Shown here piece after piece: positions 25,701 through 34,051 of a stretch of DNA of 64,000 nt (positions within the stretch are counted from its first letter, which is position 1; each line of letters begins with the position of its first letter). The translations under genes were made by a program, and so were the position numbers. Below the pieces are notes generated by a model that had not been told where the DNA came from, did no database searches, and saw nothing but the letters and a program-made list of their open reading frames with translations. This DNA comes from Candidatus Bathyarchaeota archaeon (lineage in GTDB: Archaea; Thermoproteota; Bathyarchaeia; TCS64). The DNA lies in assembly GCA_014729945.1 (NCBI GenBank), contig WJJC01000225.1, forward strand, positions 3,719-67,718. Reading direction: 5' to 3'.

Positions 25701-26549
25701 CTATGTCTCTGGGCTGGTTGTCTTTACGGTTATTTGCAGGTTTTTGAGATAGTTTCGCAGATAAAGGCCGATTAATGTGCCACCTAGCAAGAATATGATT
25801 ATCTGGGACAAGCTTGCTGGTGTGCCAGCGATCTGCATGAAAATTATCATACCGGCAACGGCTACTGCGATGCTGAATGCTTTCACCAGTATGACTGGTG
25901 CTAGGATGTAGCCGGTTGTCTCCTGTTTCTGGAGTAGCCAGATGGTGAGTATAGTTAATGGTAGGAGTATGCTATAATCCTGGAAGGGTATTATGAGGGT
26001 ATGGAAGCCCTCGCTGGTGATGGCGGCCGGGGTTCCTCCCTGGAGGTAGTAGGTGGCTAGGTCTGGGGTCCAGAGTAAAGCGATTATAACAATGATTAAC
26101 CCGAGTACATACTGGGTTCTCCGCCTAGTTGTCTTTTTTGATTCTATTTCCAGTTTATCGATGTTGAGCCCAGCCAGGTTGAGTAAAGTAGCGTAGAGAC
26201 TGAAGGCGAAGGCTGCTGTGTAGAGAATGAAACCGGAATTAAGTTTGAATAATACACCGTAGGAGAGATAAGTGTAAGCATAGTAGGCTAGGACCCCAAG
26301 CCATATGAGTCTGGCTTTGATGGATCCTCTGCGAGCATAACTCATGGAGTATAAGAGGGCTGGTACGCCGAGTATGAGATTTACCAGGTCTTGTCCAATT
26401 ACCTGTGCTTTAGCTGACGTGGTTTCTTTAAGGAATATGGGGGGGTATAGTAGGTCTATTAGTGAGACTGCGATGGTTAGTATTACGACGCCCAGCGATA
26501 ATTTGTAGCTTAGCCCAGTTTTCCATTCTTCATTGTTCATAGTTTTCAC
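25701..26549 (-). CDS. Multipass membrane protein of unknown function
   Basis: A 282-residue protein with about eight hydrophobic segments, beginning LGVVILTIAVSLIDLLYPPIF and ending IIIFLLGGTLIGLYLRNYL. A basic cytoplasmic loop (ESKKTTRRRTQ) lies between segments 4 and 5. No transporter signature or catalytic motif is recognised. The start is ATG (a second Met is three codons in). Monocistronic, divergent from the CDF gene. Confidence 0.7.
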   Translation of the reverse strand: MKTMNNEEWKTGLSYKLSLGVVILTIAVSLIDLLYPPIFLKETTSAKAQVIGQDLVNLILGVPALLYSMSYARRGSIKARLIWLGVLAYYAYTYLSYGVLFKLNSGFILYTAAFAFSLYATLLNLAGLNIDKLEIESKKTTRRRTQYVLGLIIVIIALLWTPDLATYYLQGGTPAAITSEGFHTLIIPFQDYSILLPLTILTIWLLQKQETTGYILAPVILVKAFSIAVAVAGMIIFMQIAGTPASLSQIIIFLLGGTLIGLYLRNYLKNLQITVKTTSPET

Positions 26550-26664
26550 TTGGATATGTATGGTTATAAACCCTTAAGATAGGGTTTAGCCTTGGTTAAT
26601 AAACTTGAATCTTTTAGGCATGCTAAAGGAAAACCCTAAAAGCCGTGCTTATTGTTGTTGACCG

Positions 26665-27528
26665 ATGAATAAGAAGTCCACGGCGTTACTGGCTATTCTG
26701 GGCGGGGTCTTGATCTTTGGTATCAAGATGTATTCCTGGGTAATTAGCGGTTCTGTTGCTCTTCTCTCGGATGCTTTGGAGTCTATTGTTAATATTCTGG
26801 CTTCGTTGATGATGTTTGTCAGTGTCTGGATCAGTGAGAAGCCGGCTGATGAGGATCACATGTATGGTCATCAGAAGATTGAGAACCTCTCTTGTTTCAT
26901 GGAGGGAGTTCTGGTGGTGGTGGCAGGTGTCTTGATCGGTAGGGCAGCTTATACCCGGTTTCTGAACCCGGGGGTTCTTGAGAAACTTGACTTTGCTGTG
27001 CTTGTCTCTTTGTTTGCCACTAGCTTGAATGGTGCTATCTCATGGGGGTTGATGAGGACAGCCCGGGAGACTAATAGTTTGGCTCTGGAGGGTGACGCTA
27101 AGCATCTCTTGTCTGATGTTTTCTCGTCAGTGGGTGTCGCTGCGGGTTTGTTTCTGGGGGAGAGGCTGGGTTTGTATATATTGGACCCATTGATGGCGAT
27201 GGTAATCGGGTTGATGGTTATCCGGATGGGAGTAGACTTGCTTTGGAAGGCTGGAGGTGGACTAATGGATGAAGCGTGCGCGAATACAGAGCTGGAGATC
27301 AGACGGGTTTTGGATCGTCATACGAGCAGGTTTGTGGATTATCATGGCTTGAAGACCCGGAGGAGTGGGGACAGGGTTTTCGCTGAGCTCCACCTAAGTA
27401 TGGATGGCGGATTGTCGGTGAAAGAGGCTCACGATTTCACGGATCACCTTGAACAGGATCTGAGACAAGAAGTACCCCACGTGGAAGTAGCCATTCACGT
27501 TGAGCCCCCAAAAAAGAAGAAACTCTAG
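26665..27528 (+). CDS. Cation diffusion facilitator (CDF) exporter
   Basis: A 287-residue metal exporter of the CDF/ZnT family. Metal-site elements are the SDALESIVN motif in segment 2 (Asp-x3-Ser/Asn pattern) and HLLSDVFSSVGVAAG in segment 5. The loop after segment 2 has DEDHMYGHQKIE. The C-terminal cytoplasmic domain (about 205-287) has the ferredoxin-like pattern VDYHGLKTRRSGDRVFAELH and VAIHVEPPKKKK. Likely substrates are Zn, Fe, Mn or Co. The start is ATG. Confidence 0.92.
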   Translation: MNKKSTALLAILGGVLIFGIKMYSWVISGSVALLSDALESIVNILASLMMFVSVWISEKPADEDHMYGHQKIENLSCFMEGVLVVVAGVLIGRAAYTRFLNPGVLEKLDFAVLVSLFATSLNGAISWGLMRTARETNSLALEGDAKHLLSDVFSSVGVAAGLFLGERLGLYILDPLMAMVIGLMVIRMGVDLLWKAGGGLMDEACANTELEIRRVLDRHTSRFVDYHGLKTRRSGDRVFAELHLSMDGGLSVKEAHDFTDHLEQDLRQEVPHVEVAIHVEPPKKKKL

Positions 27529-27726
27529 ATTTGATCATTATTAATGACACGATTACGACGAAGAGATATTATGCAGTTGTATAGGCTTGATTTCTATACA
27601 GGGTATTGGTTCCAGAGGTCTACCACGTGTTCGCTATGAAGAAGCGAAAAAATTCTAAGTTAAATAAAAATATGTCCAATTAAAGAATCTAATAAAACTA
27701 TCTGGTACTATTTTGAAGCTAGTAGG

Positions 27727-27802
27727 TGGTAGCCCGGCAGAGATTCGAACTCTGGTCTGAGGCTCCAAAGGCCCCCATCCTTGTCCGCTAGACGACCGGG
27801 CT
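27727..27802 (-). tRNA. tRNA-Gln (anticodon TTG)
   Basis: The acceptor stem AGCCCGG/CCGGGCT carries discriminator A and encoded CCA. The anticodon stem GGGGC/GCCTC closes the loop CTTTGGA, giving anticodon TTG (reads CAA and CAG). The T arm contains GTTCGAATC. No intron. It lies at the strand-composition switch described in the findings. Confidence 0.95.
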
Positions 27803-27859
27803 ACGCTGACACCAATAAACCCCCAAAGTTATAAATCTTATAACAAACACCACGCAAAC

Positions 27860-28339
27860 ATGATAAAAACCCGCAGAGCCACACAACAAGACCACCAACG
27901 GATCCACAAATACAAGACACAACTACAACAACACCTCTACAGATCCAATCCCGCTACGTGGAGACGAGACCCAGAGTCACAGGAATTCAACGAAGAAGTC
28001 ACCCAGGAAATACAAAACCATACCCTAATCGCCACAGTAGACAAACAGCCAGCTGGATACATCTCAGTTAAGACCACTACACGAGACAAGAAACCCACCC
28101 GAGTAGGCATGATACTAAACCTATACATAGATCCAAGACACAGGAGAAAAGGAGTAGCCACCACCCTAGTAAGAGACACCCTCAAATACTTCAAGAAAGA
28201 AAAAGTAGAGGAAATCACACTCCGCTACCAAATCGGCAACAAGGAAGCAGAAGAATTCTGGACAAGACTAGGATTCCAACCCATCATAACCACCGCAAAC
28301 ACAACACCTGAAAAGCTAAAAGAAAATCTCGGAAAATAA
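27860..28339 (+). CDS. GNAT-family N-acetyltransferase
   Basis: A 159-residue acetyltransferase. The acetyl-CoA pyrophosphate-binding motif is in LYIDPRHRRKGVATTLVRDTLKYF (Q/R-x-x-G-x-A pattern as RRKGVA). The preceding strand is GYISVKTTTRDKKPTRVGMIL, and the C-terminal motif B region is EEFWTRLGFQPII. Substrate unknown; protein N-terminal, antibiotic or small-amine acetylation are all possible. The start is ATG. The gene is A/C-rich on the coding strand, like all genes to its right up to about 43 kb. Confidence 0.85.
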   Translation: MIKTRRATQQDHQRIHKYKTQLQQHLYRSNPATWRRDPESQEFNEEVTQEIQNHTLIATVDKQPAGYISVKTTTRDKKPTRVGMILNLYIDPRHRRKGVATTLVRDTLKYFKKEKVEEITLRYQIGNKEAEEFWTRLGFQPIITTANTTPEKLKENLGK

Positions 28340-28506
28340 CCCTAAAAAAAAGGAGTAGAGACGGAACAACAAACCCTAGAAAAGCCTCTTTCAAAGAACA
28401 CACCCAACCAGAACAGTACAGATCACACCACATCCATCATAAAAACGGGTATAGTTAAAACAACAGACATCCATGAAAACACCAAAGCAATAAAAGCAAC
28501 CCCACC

Positions 28507-28812
28507 ATGAAACACCAAATGAAACCCACAAATAAACAACTACAAGAACTCAAAGCAGCAGCCCACCACCTCGACCCACTAATCCAGATAGGCCGAAATG
28601 GACTCACCCCAGAACAAATCCAACGAATCAACTCAGCCCTAACACACCACGAACTAGTCAAAATAAGATACAACGACTACAAAAACCAGAAAGAAACCAT
28701 ATCACGGGAAATCACAGAAAAAACCGACAGCCACAGAGTCGACCTCATAGGACACACATTAATCATATATCGGCAAAACCCCGATAAGGCCCAACGAAAA
28801 TACATTCTATAA
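28507..28812 (+). CDS. YhbY-like (CRM domain) RNA-binding protein
   Basis: A 101-residue single CRM-domain protein. The typical start is LQELKAAAHHLDPLIQIGRNGLT and the characteristic LTHHELVKIRYND is at about residues 57-69. The domain ends DLIGHTLIIYRQNP. Bacterial YhbY associates with pre-50S particles, and archaeal forms are presumed ribosome-assembly or RNA-binding factors. Start ATG; a second ATG lies four codons in. It precedes two Lrp-like regulator genes. Confidence 0.88.
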   Translation: MKHQMKPTNKQLQELKAAAHHLDPLIQIGRNGLTPEQIQRINSALTHHELVKIRYNDYKNQKETISREITEKTDSHRVDLIGHTLIIYRQNPDKAQRKYIL

Positions 28813-28861
28813 AATCAGAGAACAAACAACTTTTAACCCAGAATATCAAAAAATATACAGA

Positions 28862-29344
28862 ATGGTCAGACAAAAAATAGACAAAATCGACATCACCATA
28901 ATACGAAACCTCCAACTAGACGCAAGAACAAACTACACCGACATCGCCCGACAATGCGACGTAAGCGTAGACACCATAATCAAACGATACCACAAACTAC
29001 AGGAAAAAGGAATAATCACAGACACCACACTCCTCCTAGACCCCCGAAAACTAGACAAAAAAATTATAGCCCACTTCAACATCGACACCGAGCCCCACGC
29101 CATCCCCGAGATACTCACCTACCTAGAAAAACAACCCGGCATAATATTCACCACTCATGCCATGGGTGAATACGACATATTCACAATAGCCCAAGCCCAG
29201 ACCATGAACGAGATGAACAAACTCAAAGAAAAAATCCAGAGCCACACCATGATACGCGAGACCAAGACCAGCATCTGGGTAGACCAATTCCTCCTCTGCC
29301 CCCAAAACTTCGAACTAGAAAATCTGCTGGAGACAGAGCAATGA
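28862..29344 (+). CDS. Lrp/AsnC-family transcriptional regulator
   Basis: A 160-residue regulator with an N-terminal winged helix-turn-helix (KIDITIIRNLQLDARTNYTDIARQCDVSVDTIIKRY) at about residues 7-55. A C-terminal ferredoxin-like RAM effector domain (about 70-150) carries IIAHFNIDTEP and GIIFTTHAMGEYDIF. Such proteins form dimers or octamers and respond to amino acids. Its stop overlaps the next regulator's ATG by 4 bp (ATGA), so the pair is translated together and may form heteromers. Confidence 0.9.
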   Translation: MVRQKIDKIDITIIRNLQLDARTNYTDIARQCDVSVDTIIKRYHKLQEKGIITDTTLLLDPRKLDKKIIAHFNIDTEPHAIPEILTYLEKQPGIIFTTHAMGEYDIFTIAQAQTMNEMNKLKEKIQSHTMIRETKTSIWVDQFLLCPQNFELENLLETEQ

Positions 29345-29793
29345 AAGAATTAGACCAAAAAATCATAGAATATCTGGTAGACGACGCCAGAATGAGCTTC
29401 CGTCAGATAGCTAAAAACACCGACAAATCCACAGACACCATCATCAACCATTATAACAAACTCATGGAAGAAGGTATCATACGAGGAAGCACCATCGTCC
29501 TAAACCCCCACGAAATCAACTACGAAGGAATAGCAGCCTTCGAGATAGACGTCTCAAGCAACCATGAGACCACCAGTGACAAGATACTCAAACAGCTAAT
29601 AGAAATGCCCAACGTGATAGTCGCCACAAAAACAGTGGGCGAACACGACCTACTAGCCCTAACAGTAATCCACAACCTACGACACTACCAAGAGATCAGC
29701 GAAGAGATAAGCCAGATACGGGGAATAAAAAACCAGAAATCAAACATCTGGACCGGAAATAAACACATACACCCCAAATACTTCATAATCTAA
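29341..29793 (+). CDS. Lrp/AsnC-family transcriptional regulator
   Basis: A 150-residue paralogue of the gene before it. The winged HTH is LDQKIIEYLVDDARMSFRQIAKNTDKSTDTIINHYNKLME and the RAM domain (about 60-145) includes GIAAFEIDVSS and NVIVATKTVGEHDLL. Both end with a WTGNK/WVDQF-type segment before the C-terminus. The start is ATG within the overlap with the upstream gene. Its 3' end overlaps the convergent glyA gene by 4 bp. Confidence 0.9.
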   Translation: MKELDQKIIEYLVDDARMSFRQIAKNTDKSTDTIINHYNKLMEEGIIRGSTIVLNPHEINYEGIAAFEIDVSSNHETTSDKILKQLIEMPNVIVATKTVGEHDLLALTVIHNLRHYQEISEEISQIRGIKNQKSNIWTGNKHIHPKYFII

Positions 29794-31097
29794 TCCAGAA
29801 CAGTTAACCCCGGATAAATAGGATAAGCCGAGACCAATTCATCCACCTCAGCCTTAACAGCCTCAAGCAGTGAAACATCCTCATAACCCCGGAGCACTGA
29901 TGCAATACACTGAGCCAGATGCTGCATCTCAGAAACCCCCATACCCCGACTAGTAACAGCAGGAGTCCCCAATCGGAGCCCAGACGGGTTAAAAGGACTA
30001 GCCTCATCAAAAGGCACACTATTCTTATTCACAGTAATACCCGCCCTATCCAGCGCATGTTGAAGCTTCTTACCCTTACCACCCAGCCCCATGGGCCGCA
30101 AATCAATCAACATCAAGTGATTATCGGTGCCATCAGTAACCAACTTAACCCCCAGACTCATCAACTCCTCAGCCAAAGACTCAGCGTTCCTCACAATCTG
30201 CTTCGCATAATCTCGGAACCCAGGCTTTAACGCCTCCTTGAAAGCCACAGCCTTCGCAGCGATCACATGATCATGAGGCCCACCCTGCAACCCGGGGAAG
30301 ACGGCGCTATCAATAAGCCCCGCCAAGTTCTTCCTAGAATCCTCATGGTATAGATCATGATAAGGATCCTCCTCTCTGCACATAATGATGGCTCCACGGG
30401 GACCCCGAAGGCTCTTATGAGTTGTCGTGGTCACCACATCAGCACAACCTACAGGGCTCGGATGAACTCCGCCCACAATCAACCCAGCGATATGACTAAT
30501 ATCCGCAACATGATAAGCATCAACCTCCTTAGCGATCTCTTCGAACTCCTCAAAAGGCAGCTCCCGTGGATAAGCCGTCAAGCTACTGATAATCATCTTG
30601 GGTTTCTCAGCCTTAGCTACTCGCCTCACCTCATCCATGTCAAGGCGCTCAGTCTCCCTGTCCACATAGTATGGAACCAAGTCATAATGCATCCCACTGA
30701 AGTTCACAGGACTACCGTGAGTCAAGTGCCCACCGCAACTGAGATCCATCCCCATAAATCGGTCTCCCAGCTCAAGCAGGGCCATGAAAACAGCGTGATT
30801 CGCTGGACTACCACTATAAGGCTGCACATTCACATGCTCAGCGCCGAAAAGCATCTTAGCCCGCTCAATCGCCAGAGACTCGACGGTATCCACGTTCTTC
30901 TGGCCACCATAATAACGCTTACCAGGATACCCTTCACTATATTTGTTAGTGAAAACGCTACTCATAGCCTGCATAACGGCGCGAGAAACAAAGTTCTCAG
31001 ATGGAATAAGCTCCACCCCGTGCTTAATCCTATCAACTTCACTCACAATCGCCTTATAGATCTCCGGATCCTCATCACGCAGCGAATTCATCAACAT
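29790..31097 (-). CDS. glyA: Serine hydroxymethyltransferase
   Basis: A 435-residue PLP enzyme interconverting serine and glycine with transfer of a C1 unit to a folate or pterin carrier. The PLP Lys is Lys228 in TTTTHKSLRGPRG. Other family motifs are ELIPSENFVSRAV at about 29-41, NKYSEGYPGKRYYGG at 51-65, VQPYSGSPANHAVF and FNPSGLRLGTPAVTSRG. Length (about 420-440) is normal. The start is ATG at 31097; ATG at 31091 is also possible. Located after a methyltransferase and cbf5 on the same strand; overlap with an Lrp gene may allow antisense interference. Confidence 0.97.
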   Translation of the reverse strand: MLMNSLRDEDPEIYKAIVSEVDRIKHGVELIPSENFVSRAVMQAMSSVFTNKYSEGYPGKRYYGGQKNVDTVESLAIERAKMLFGAEHVNVQPYSGSPANHAVFMALLELGDRFMGMDLSCGGHLTHGSPVNFSGMHYDLVPYYVDRETERLDMDEVRRVAKAEKPKMIISSLTAYPRELPFEEFEEIAKEVDAYHVADISHIAGLIVGGVHPSPVGCADVVTTTTHKSLRGPRGAIIMCREEDPYHDLYHEDSRKNLAGLIDSAVFPGLQGGPHDHVIAAKAVAFKEALKPGFRDYAKQIVRNAESLAEELMSLGVKLVTDGTDNHLMLIDLRPMGLGGKGKKLQHALDRAGITVNKNSVPFDEASPFNPSGLRLGTPAVTSRGMGVSEMQHLAQCIASVLRGYEDVSLLEAVKAEVDELVSAYPIYPGLTVLD

Positions 31098-31153
31098 ACT
31101 TTAAATCTAGTTGGGCACGTCAAACAGATACTTAAATCCTTTCACAGGGAAAA

Positions 31154-31759
31154 TCAACGCTTAATAGCTGTAAAAACACGGTAACCACTCTGCTTAGCCA
31201 AGACATCACACGTATCAAAGACGTCAAGGAAGAAACTCTCCAAGAGATTACCACCCTTATTACTCTGAATAACCATCTGAAGCCTCCCCCCATCCACAAG
31301 ACGATCATAAGCACCCGAAACCATGGGATATACCACATCATGCATCCCAGCCGAGATAGGGGGATTAGAGACAATACTATCAAAAACAAGGCCACCTAGA
31401 GACTCATACAAGTCACCCTCATAAACCTCACAGTTCTCAAGCCCAAGCCGCTCCACGTTAATCCCAGTAAGCTGCACCGCTCTACGGTTAATATCACTCA
31501 GATAAACCCTCAAATCCGGCTCCAGTGATGCAGCCACTATACCGATTACCCCAATACCACACCCAAGGTCGAGAAAATCCCCCTCCTTCGGAATAATCAT
31601 ATTCTCCACAAGGACACGTGTACCCGTATCCACACGCTTGGAGCTAAAAACGCCGCCAGAGGTAATAAAACTGAAACGCCTGCCGCGTAGATAAGTGATT
31701 ATCTTTCCCCGTTCATCACGTGAATGAGGTTTCTTTGAAAAATAATGATCATGAGACAA
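31154..31759 (-). CDS. Class I methyltransferase, RsmC-like
   Basis: A 201-residue SAM-dependent methyltransferase. Motif I is LDLGCGIGVIGIVAA at about 83-97, the acidic loop is YLSDINRRAVQL, and motif IV is SIVSNPPISAG, the NPP(I/Y) form of amino-group methyltransferases. The N-terminal HYFSKKPHS matches archaeal RsmC-like enzymes, which methylate rRNA guanine N2 in bacteria; the archaeal target is not certain. It lies 9 bp downstream of cbf5, so it is probably in the same operon, which fits an rRNA-modification role. Confidence 0.87.
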   Translation of the reverse strand: MSHDHYFSKKPHSRDERGKIITYLRGRRFSFITSGGVFSSKRVDTGTRVLVENMIIPKEGDFLDLGCGIGVIGIVAASLEPDLRVYLSDINRRAVQLTGINVERLGLENCEVYEGDLYESLGGLVFDSIVSNPPISAGMHDVVYPMVSGAYDRLVDGGRLQMVIQSNKGGNLLESFFLDVFDTCDVLAKQSGYRVFTAIKR

Positions 31760-31768
31760 GGCTTAGTC

Positions 31769-32749
31769 CTACCACATCTTCGGGTAAACACCGCTTGGCA
31801 TCAAGACCCGCTCAATAGTAGCGGCGATCCCATTATCAGCTGCCTGAATCTTGCCGCTGCTCATATCCGCCTTCATTAACGCCACTGCCTCCCCCTTCAG
31901 AGTCAAGACCAGTACAAGATCATTTACCTGAATACCAGCCTCATACCGGAGAATACCTGGAACCGCTAACTGCGCCCCACTACATATAGCCTCCACCGCC
32001 GAGTCCCTGATCCAGATCTTGGGTAACAACTGGGCAGCGTCCTCATATGGGCGAATAATCTCCCGCATAAGTGATTCATCTCCCTCCTTCAAGAGATCTA
32101 CTGCCTCACTAAGATCATACAAAGTATACATATCATCCTCAGTGAAAGGCCCACTACGAGACCTTCGAAGCTCCTGCATATGAGCACCACACCCCATCAA
32201 CTCACCCGCATCATAACACAGTTTACGAATATACGTACCACTCTGGCACCCCACCTTAAAGAGCCAGTTCTTACCATCCCCCTCAAGAAAATCAATATAA
32301 TAGATATAACGAGTCCTCAACCTACGTGAGACACTGCTCCTAACAGGGGGACGCTGATAGATCTCACCAGTTAACTCACCGAGGATACTCTTGACTGTCG
32401 TCTCTGAGACATCATCATGAGTACGCATAACACAGATATACTCCTTACCTGAATCCAGTAATGCCTGAACAATCTTGGTGCTATTCTGAAGAGTAACAGG
32501 CAAAACACCTGTAACCTTGGGGTCAAGGGTTCCACCGTGACCCACCTTATCAAGCTCAAGAAGCTTCTTGATCCAAGCGGCCACCTCGTGGCTAGTAGGT
32601 CCACTGGTCTTGTCTATCACAAGCATCCCGTATTGAATATACTGGTTTAATGGCCTATCTTCTGGGTAGCAACCATACTCTGGATTTGTCTCCTCTATTG
32701 CTTTCACTCGAACTTCTCGGGTTATCTCCCAGGCTGGCCTCTTAGACAT
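31769..32749 (-). CDS. cbf5: H/ACA pseudouridine synthase Cbf5
   Basis: A 326-residue TruB-family pseudouridine synthase, catalytic subunit of archaeal H/ACA ribonucleoproteins. The catalytic Asp76 is in GHGGTLDPKVTGVLPV at 71-85. Other motifs are IDKTSGPTSHEV, GKEYICVMRTH, QRPPVRSSVSR and KVGCQSGTYIRKLCYDAG. A C-terminal PUA domain (about 245-320) begins IWIRDSAVEAICSGAQLAVPGI. The N-terminal extension TREVRVKAIEETNPEYGCYPEDRP is the archaeal/eukaryotic form. Start ATG. First gene of a putative unit with the methyltransferase. Confidence 0.96.
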   Translation of the reverse strand: MSKRPAWEITREVRVKAIEETNPEYGCYPEDRPLNQYIQYGMLVIDKTSGPTSHEVAAWIKKLLELDKVGHGGTLDPKVTGVLPVTLQNSTKIVQALLDSGKEYICVMRTHDDVSETTVKSILGELTGEIYQRPPVRSSVSRRLRTRYIYYIDFLEGDGKNWLFKVGCQSGTYIRKLCYDAGELMGCGAHMQELRRSRSGPFTEDDMYTLYDLSEAVDLLKEGDESLMREIIRPYEDAAQLLPKIWIRDSAVEAICSGAQLAVPGILRYEAGIQVNDLVLVLTLKGEAVALMKADMSSGKIQAADNGIAATIERVLMPSGVYPKMW

Positions 32750-32839
32750 AGATTACCATCACACAGGCGGCTCTTTTAAAGAGATAGGATCAAACATCAC
32801 ATCTCTCAACTATCCTAGGGATATTTCATATTCACGGGA

Positions 32840-32846
32840 TATAAAA
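32840..32846 (+). promoter_or_regulatory. TATA box of YcaQ-like gene
   Basis: TATAAAA lies 27-33 bp before the TTG at 32873. The transcript is predicted to start at, or a few bases before, the coding region, so it is leaderless or has a very short leader if the ATG at 32885 is used. Confidence 0.5.
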
Positions 32847-32872
32847 CATTAAAACAAGTCCATCACAATCAG

Positions 32873-34051
32873 TTGATAACCAAAATGGTTACGAGAGAGA
32901 CAACTAGAAGGCTGATGATAGAGAAACAAGGATTGCATTTAAACCAGGATAACCCTGGTAAGGAACATGTATATGAGACAATAGAAAATATAGGCTGCCT
33001 CCAGATAGACACCATTAACGTGGTTGAACGCGCCCACTACCTCACACTATGGAGCAGACTAGGCAACTATCGAAAAAAGAACCTAGACTCCCTCGCTTAC
33101 GAAGACCGCAAACTATTCGAGTACTGGGCTCACGCCGCCTCTTACATCCCAATCAAACATTACCGATACTATACCCACGCCATGAATGAGAGAAAAAAAG
33201 AACTGCTCACCAGACTCAAGAAAAGAACAGGAAAAGGCAGAGAACTGGTAAACAGGGTACTCAACCGGATCAAGAAAGAGGGTCCATTATCTTCCTCAGA
33301 TTTCAAGTCCAAGAAAAAGGGAAAAAGCGGCTGGTGGAACCGCAAAGAGGAGAAAGTCGCTATGGATTACCTTTATGGAGCCGGGGTTCTCTCAGTCTCA
33401 AATAGAGTTAATTTCCAGAAATATTATGATCTTACAGAAAACGTAATACCGGCAAGCATTGATAAGACGCCTCCAAGTGAAGAAGAGAGAGTCTGGTTTT
33501 TCATTAAGAAAACAATGGATTGCCTTGGCGTGATACAGCCAAGTGATGCACGGGAGTATTATCAAAATAAATCAGTCAGATTAGGAAAAACATCTTCCCA
33601 GATCGAGAAAATAATCAGAGAAAAAGATACAGTAAACATCGATATTGAGAAAACCCCCAACTATTATTGTCTCCCAGAAGACGCATCAAGACTAGAAGAG
33701 ATAGACGACGACTTTGATCATGATAGAGTAAACATGCTGGTCTACTTTGATAACTTCATGTGGAACAGGCAGAGAATCCAGATACTATTCCAGTTTGAAC
33801 CCAAGCTAGAAATCTACCTACCTAAAGATGAACGAGTCTACGGATACTACCATCTACCAGTTCTCCACGGAGACCAAATTGTCGCACGGATCGAGCCAAA
33901 AATGGATCGTAGCGAAAACAAGCTGATAATCAGAGGCTACTGGACCGAAGAAGGATTCAAAGAAACAGAAGATTATAGAGATAAACTTGAGAAAAAACTG
34001 GAAGCCTTTGCAGCCTTCCATAAAGCAGAACAAATTGAATGGTTAAGCTAA
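32873..34051 (+). CDS. YcaQ-like DNA glycosylase (HTH_42)
   Basis: A 392-residue winged-helix protein of the YcaQ/AlkX family, whose bacterial members unhook interstrand DNA crosslinks. The N-terminal region has IGCLQIDTINVVERAHYLTLWSRLG and, at about 85-95, the conserved EYWAHAASYIP. A basic segment (KSKKKGKSGWWNRKEEKVAMDYLYGAG) supports DNA contact. The C-terminal part has DNFMWNRQRIQILFQFEPKLEIYLP and IEPKMDRSENKL. The start is TTG, with in-frame ATG four codons later. Its end overlaps the convergent gene by 9 bp. Confidence 0.88.
   Translation: MITKMVTRETTRRLMIEKQGLHLNQDNPGKEHVYETIENIGCLQIDTINVVERAHYLTLWSRLGNYRKKNLDSLAYEDRKLFEYWAHAASYIPIKHYRYYTHAMNERKKELLTRLKKRTGKGRELVNRVLNRIKKEGPLSSSDFKSKKKGKSGWWNRKEEKVAMDYLYGAGVLSVSNRVNFQKYYDLTENVIPASIDKTPPSEEERVWFFIKKTMDCLGVIQPSDAREYYQNKSVRLGKTSSQIEKIIREKDTVNIDIEKTPNYYCLPEDASRLEEIDDDFDHDRVNMLVYFDNFMWNRQRIQILFQFEPKLEIYLPKDERVYGYYHLPVLHGDQIVARIEPKMDRSENKLIIRGYWTEEGFKETEDYRDKLEKKLEAFAAFHKAEQIEWLS

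Noticed and set aside
27600..27640. Possible origin recognition box (ttccagagg)
   Set aside because: Only a short partial match, single copy, no Orc1/Cdc6 gene nearby, and the skew direction is terminus-like.
30357..31184. Long open frame (275 codons) on the + strand opposite glyA
   Set aside because: It is the antisense of a well-conserved gene; the glyA frame has all PLP motifs and the + strand product shows no domain pattern.
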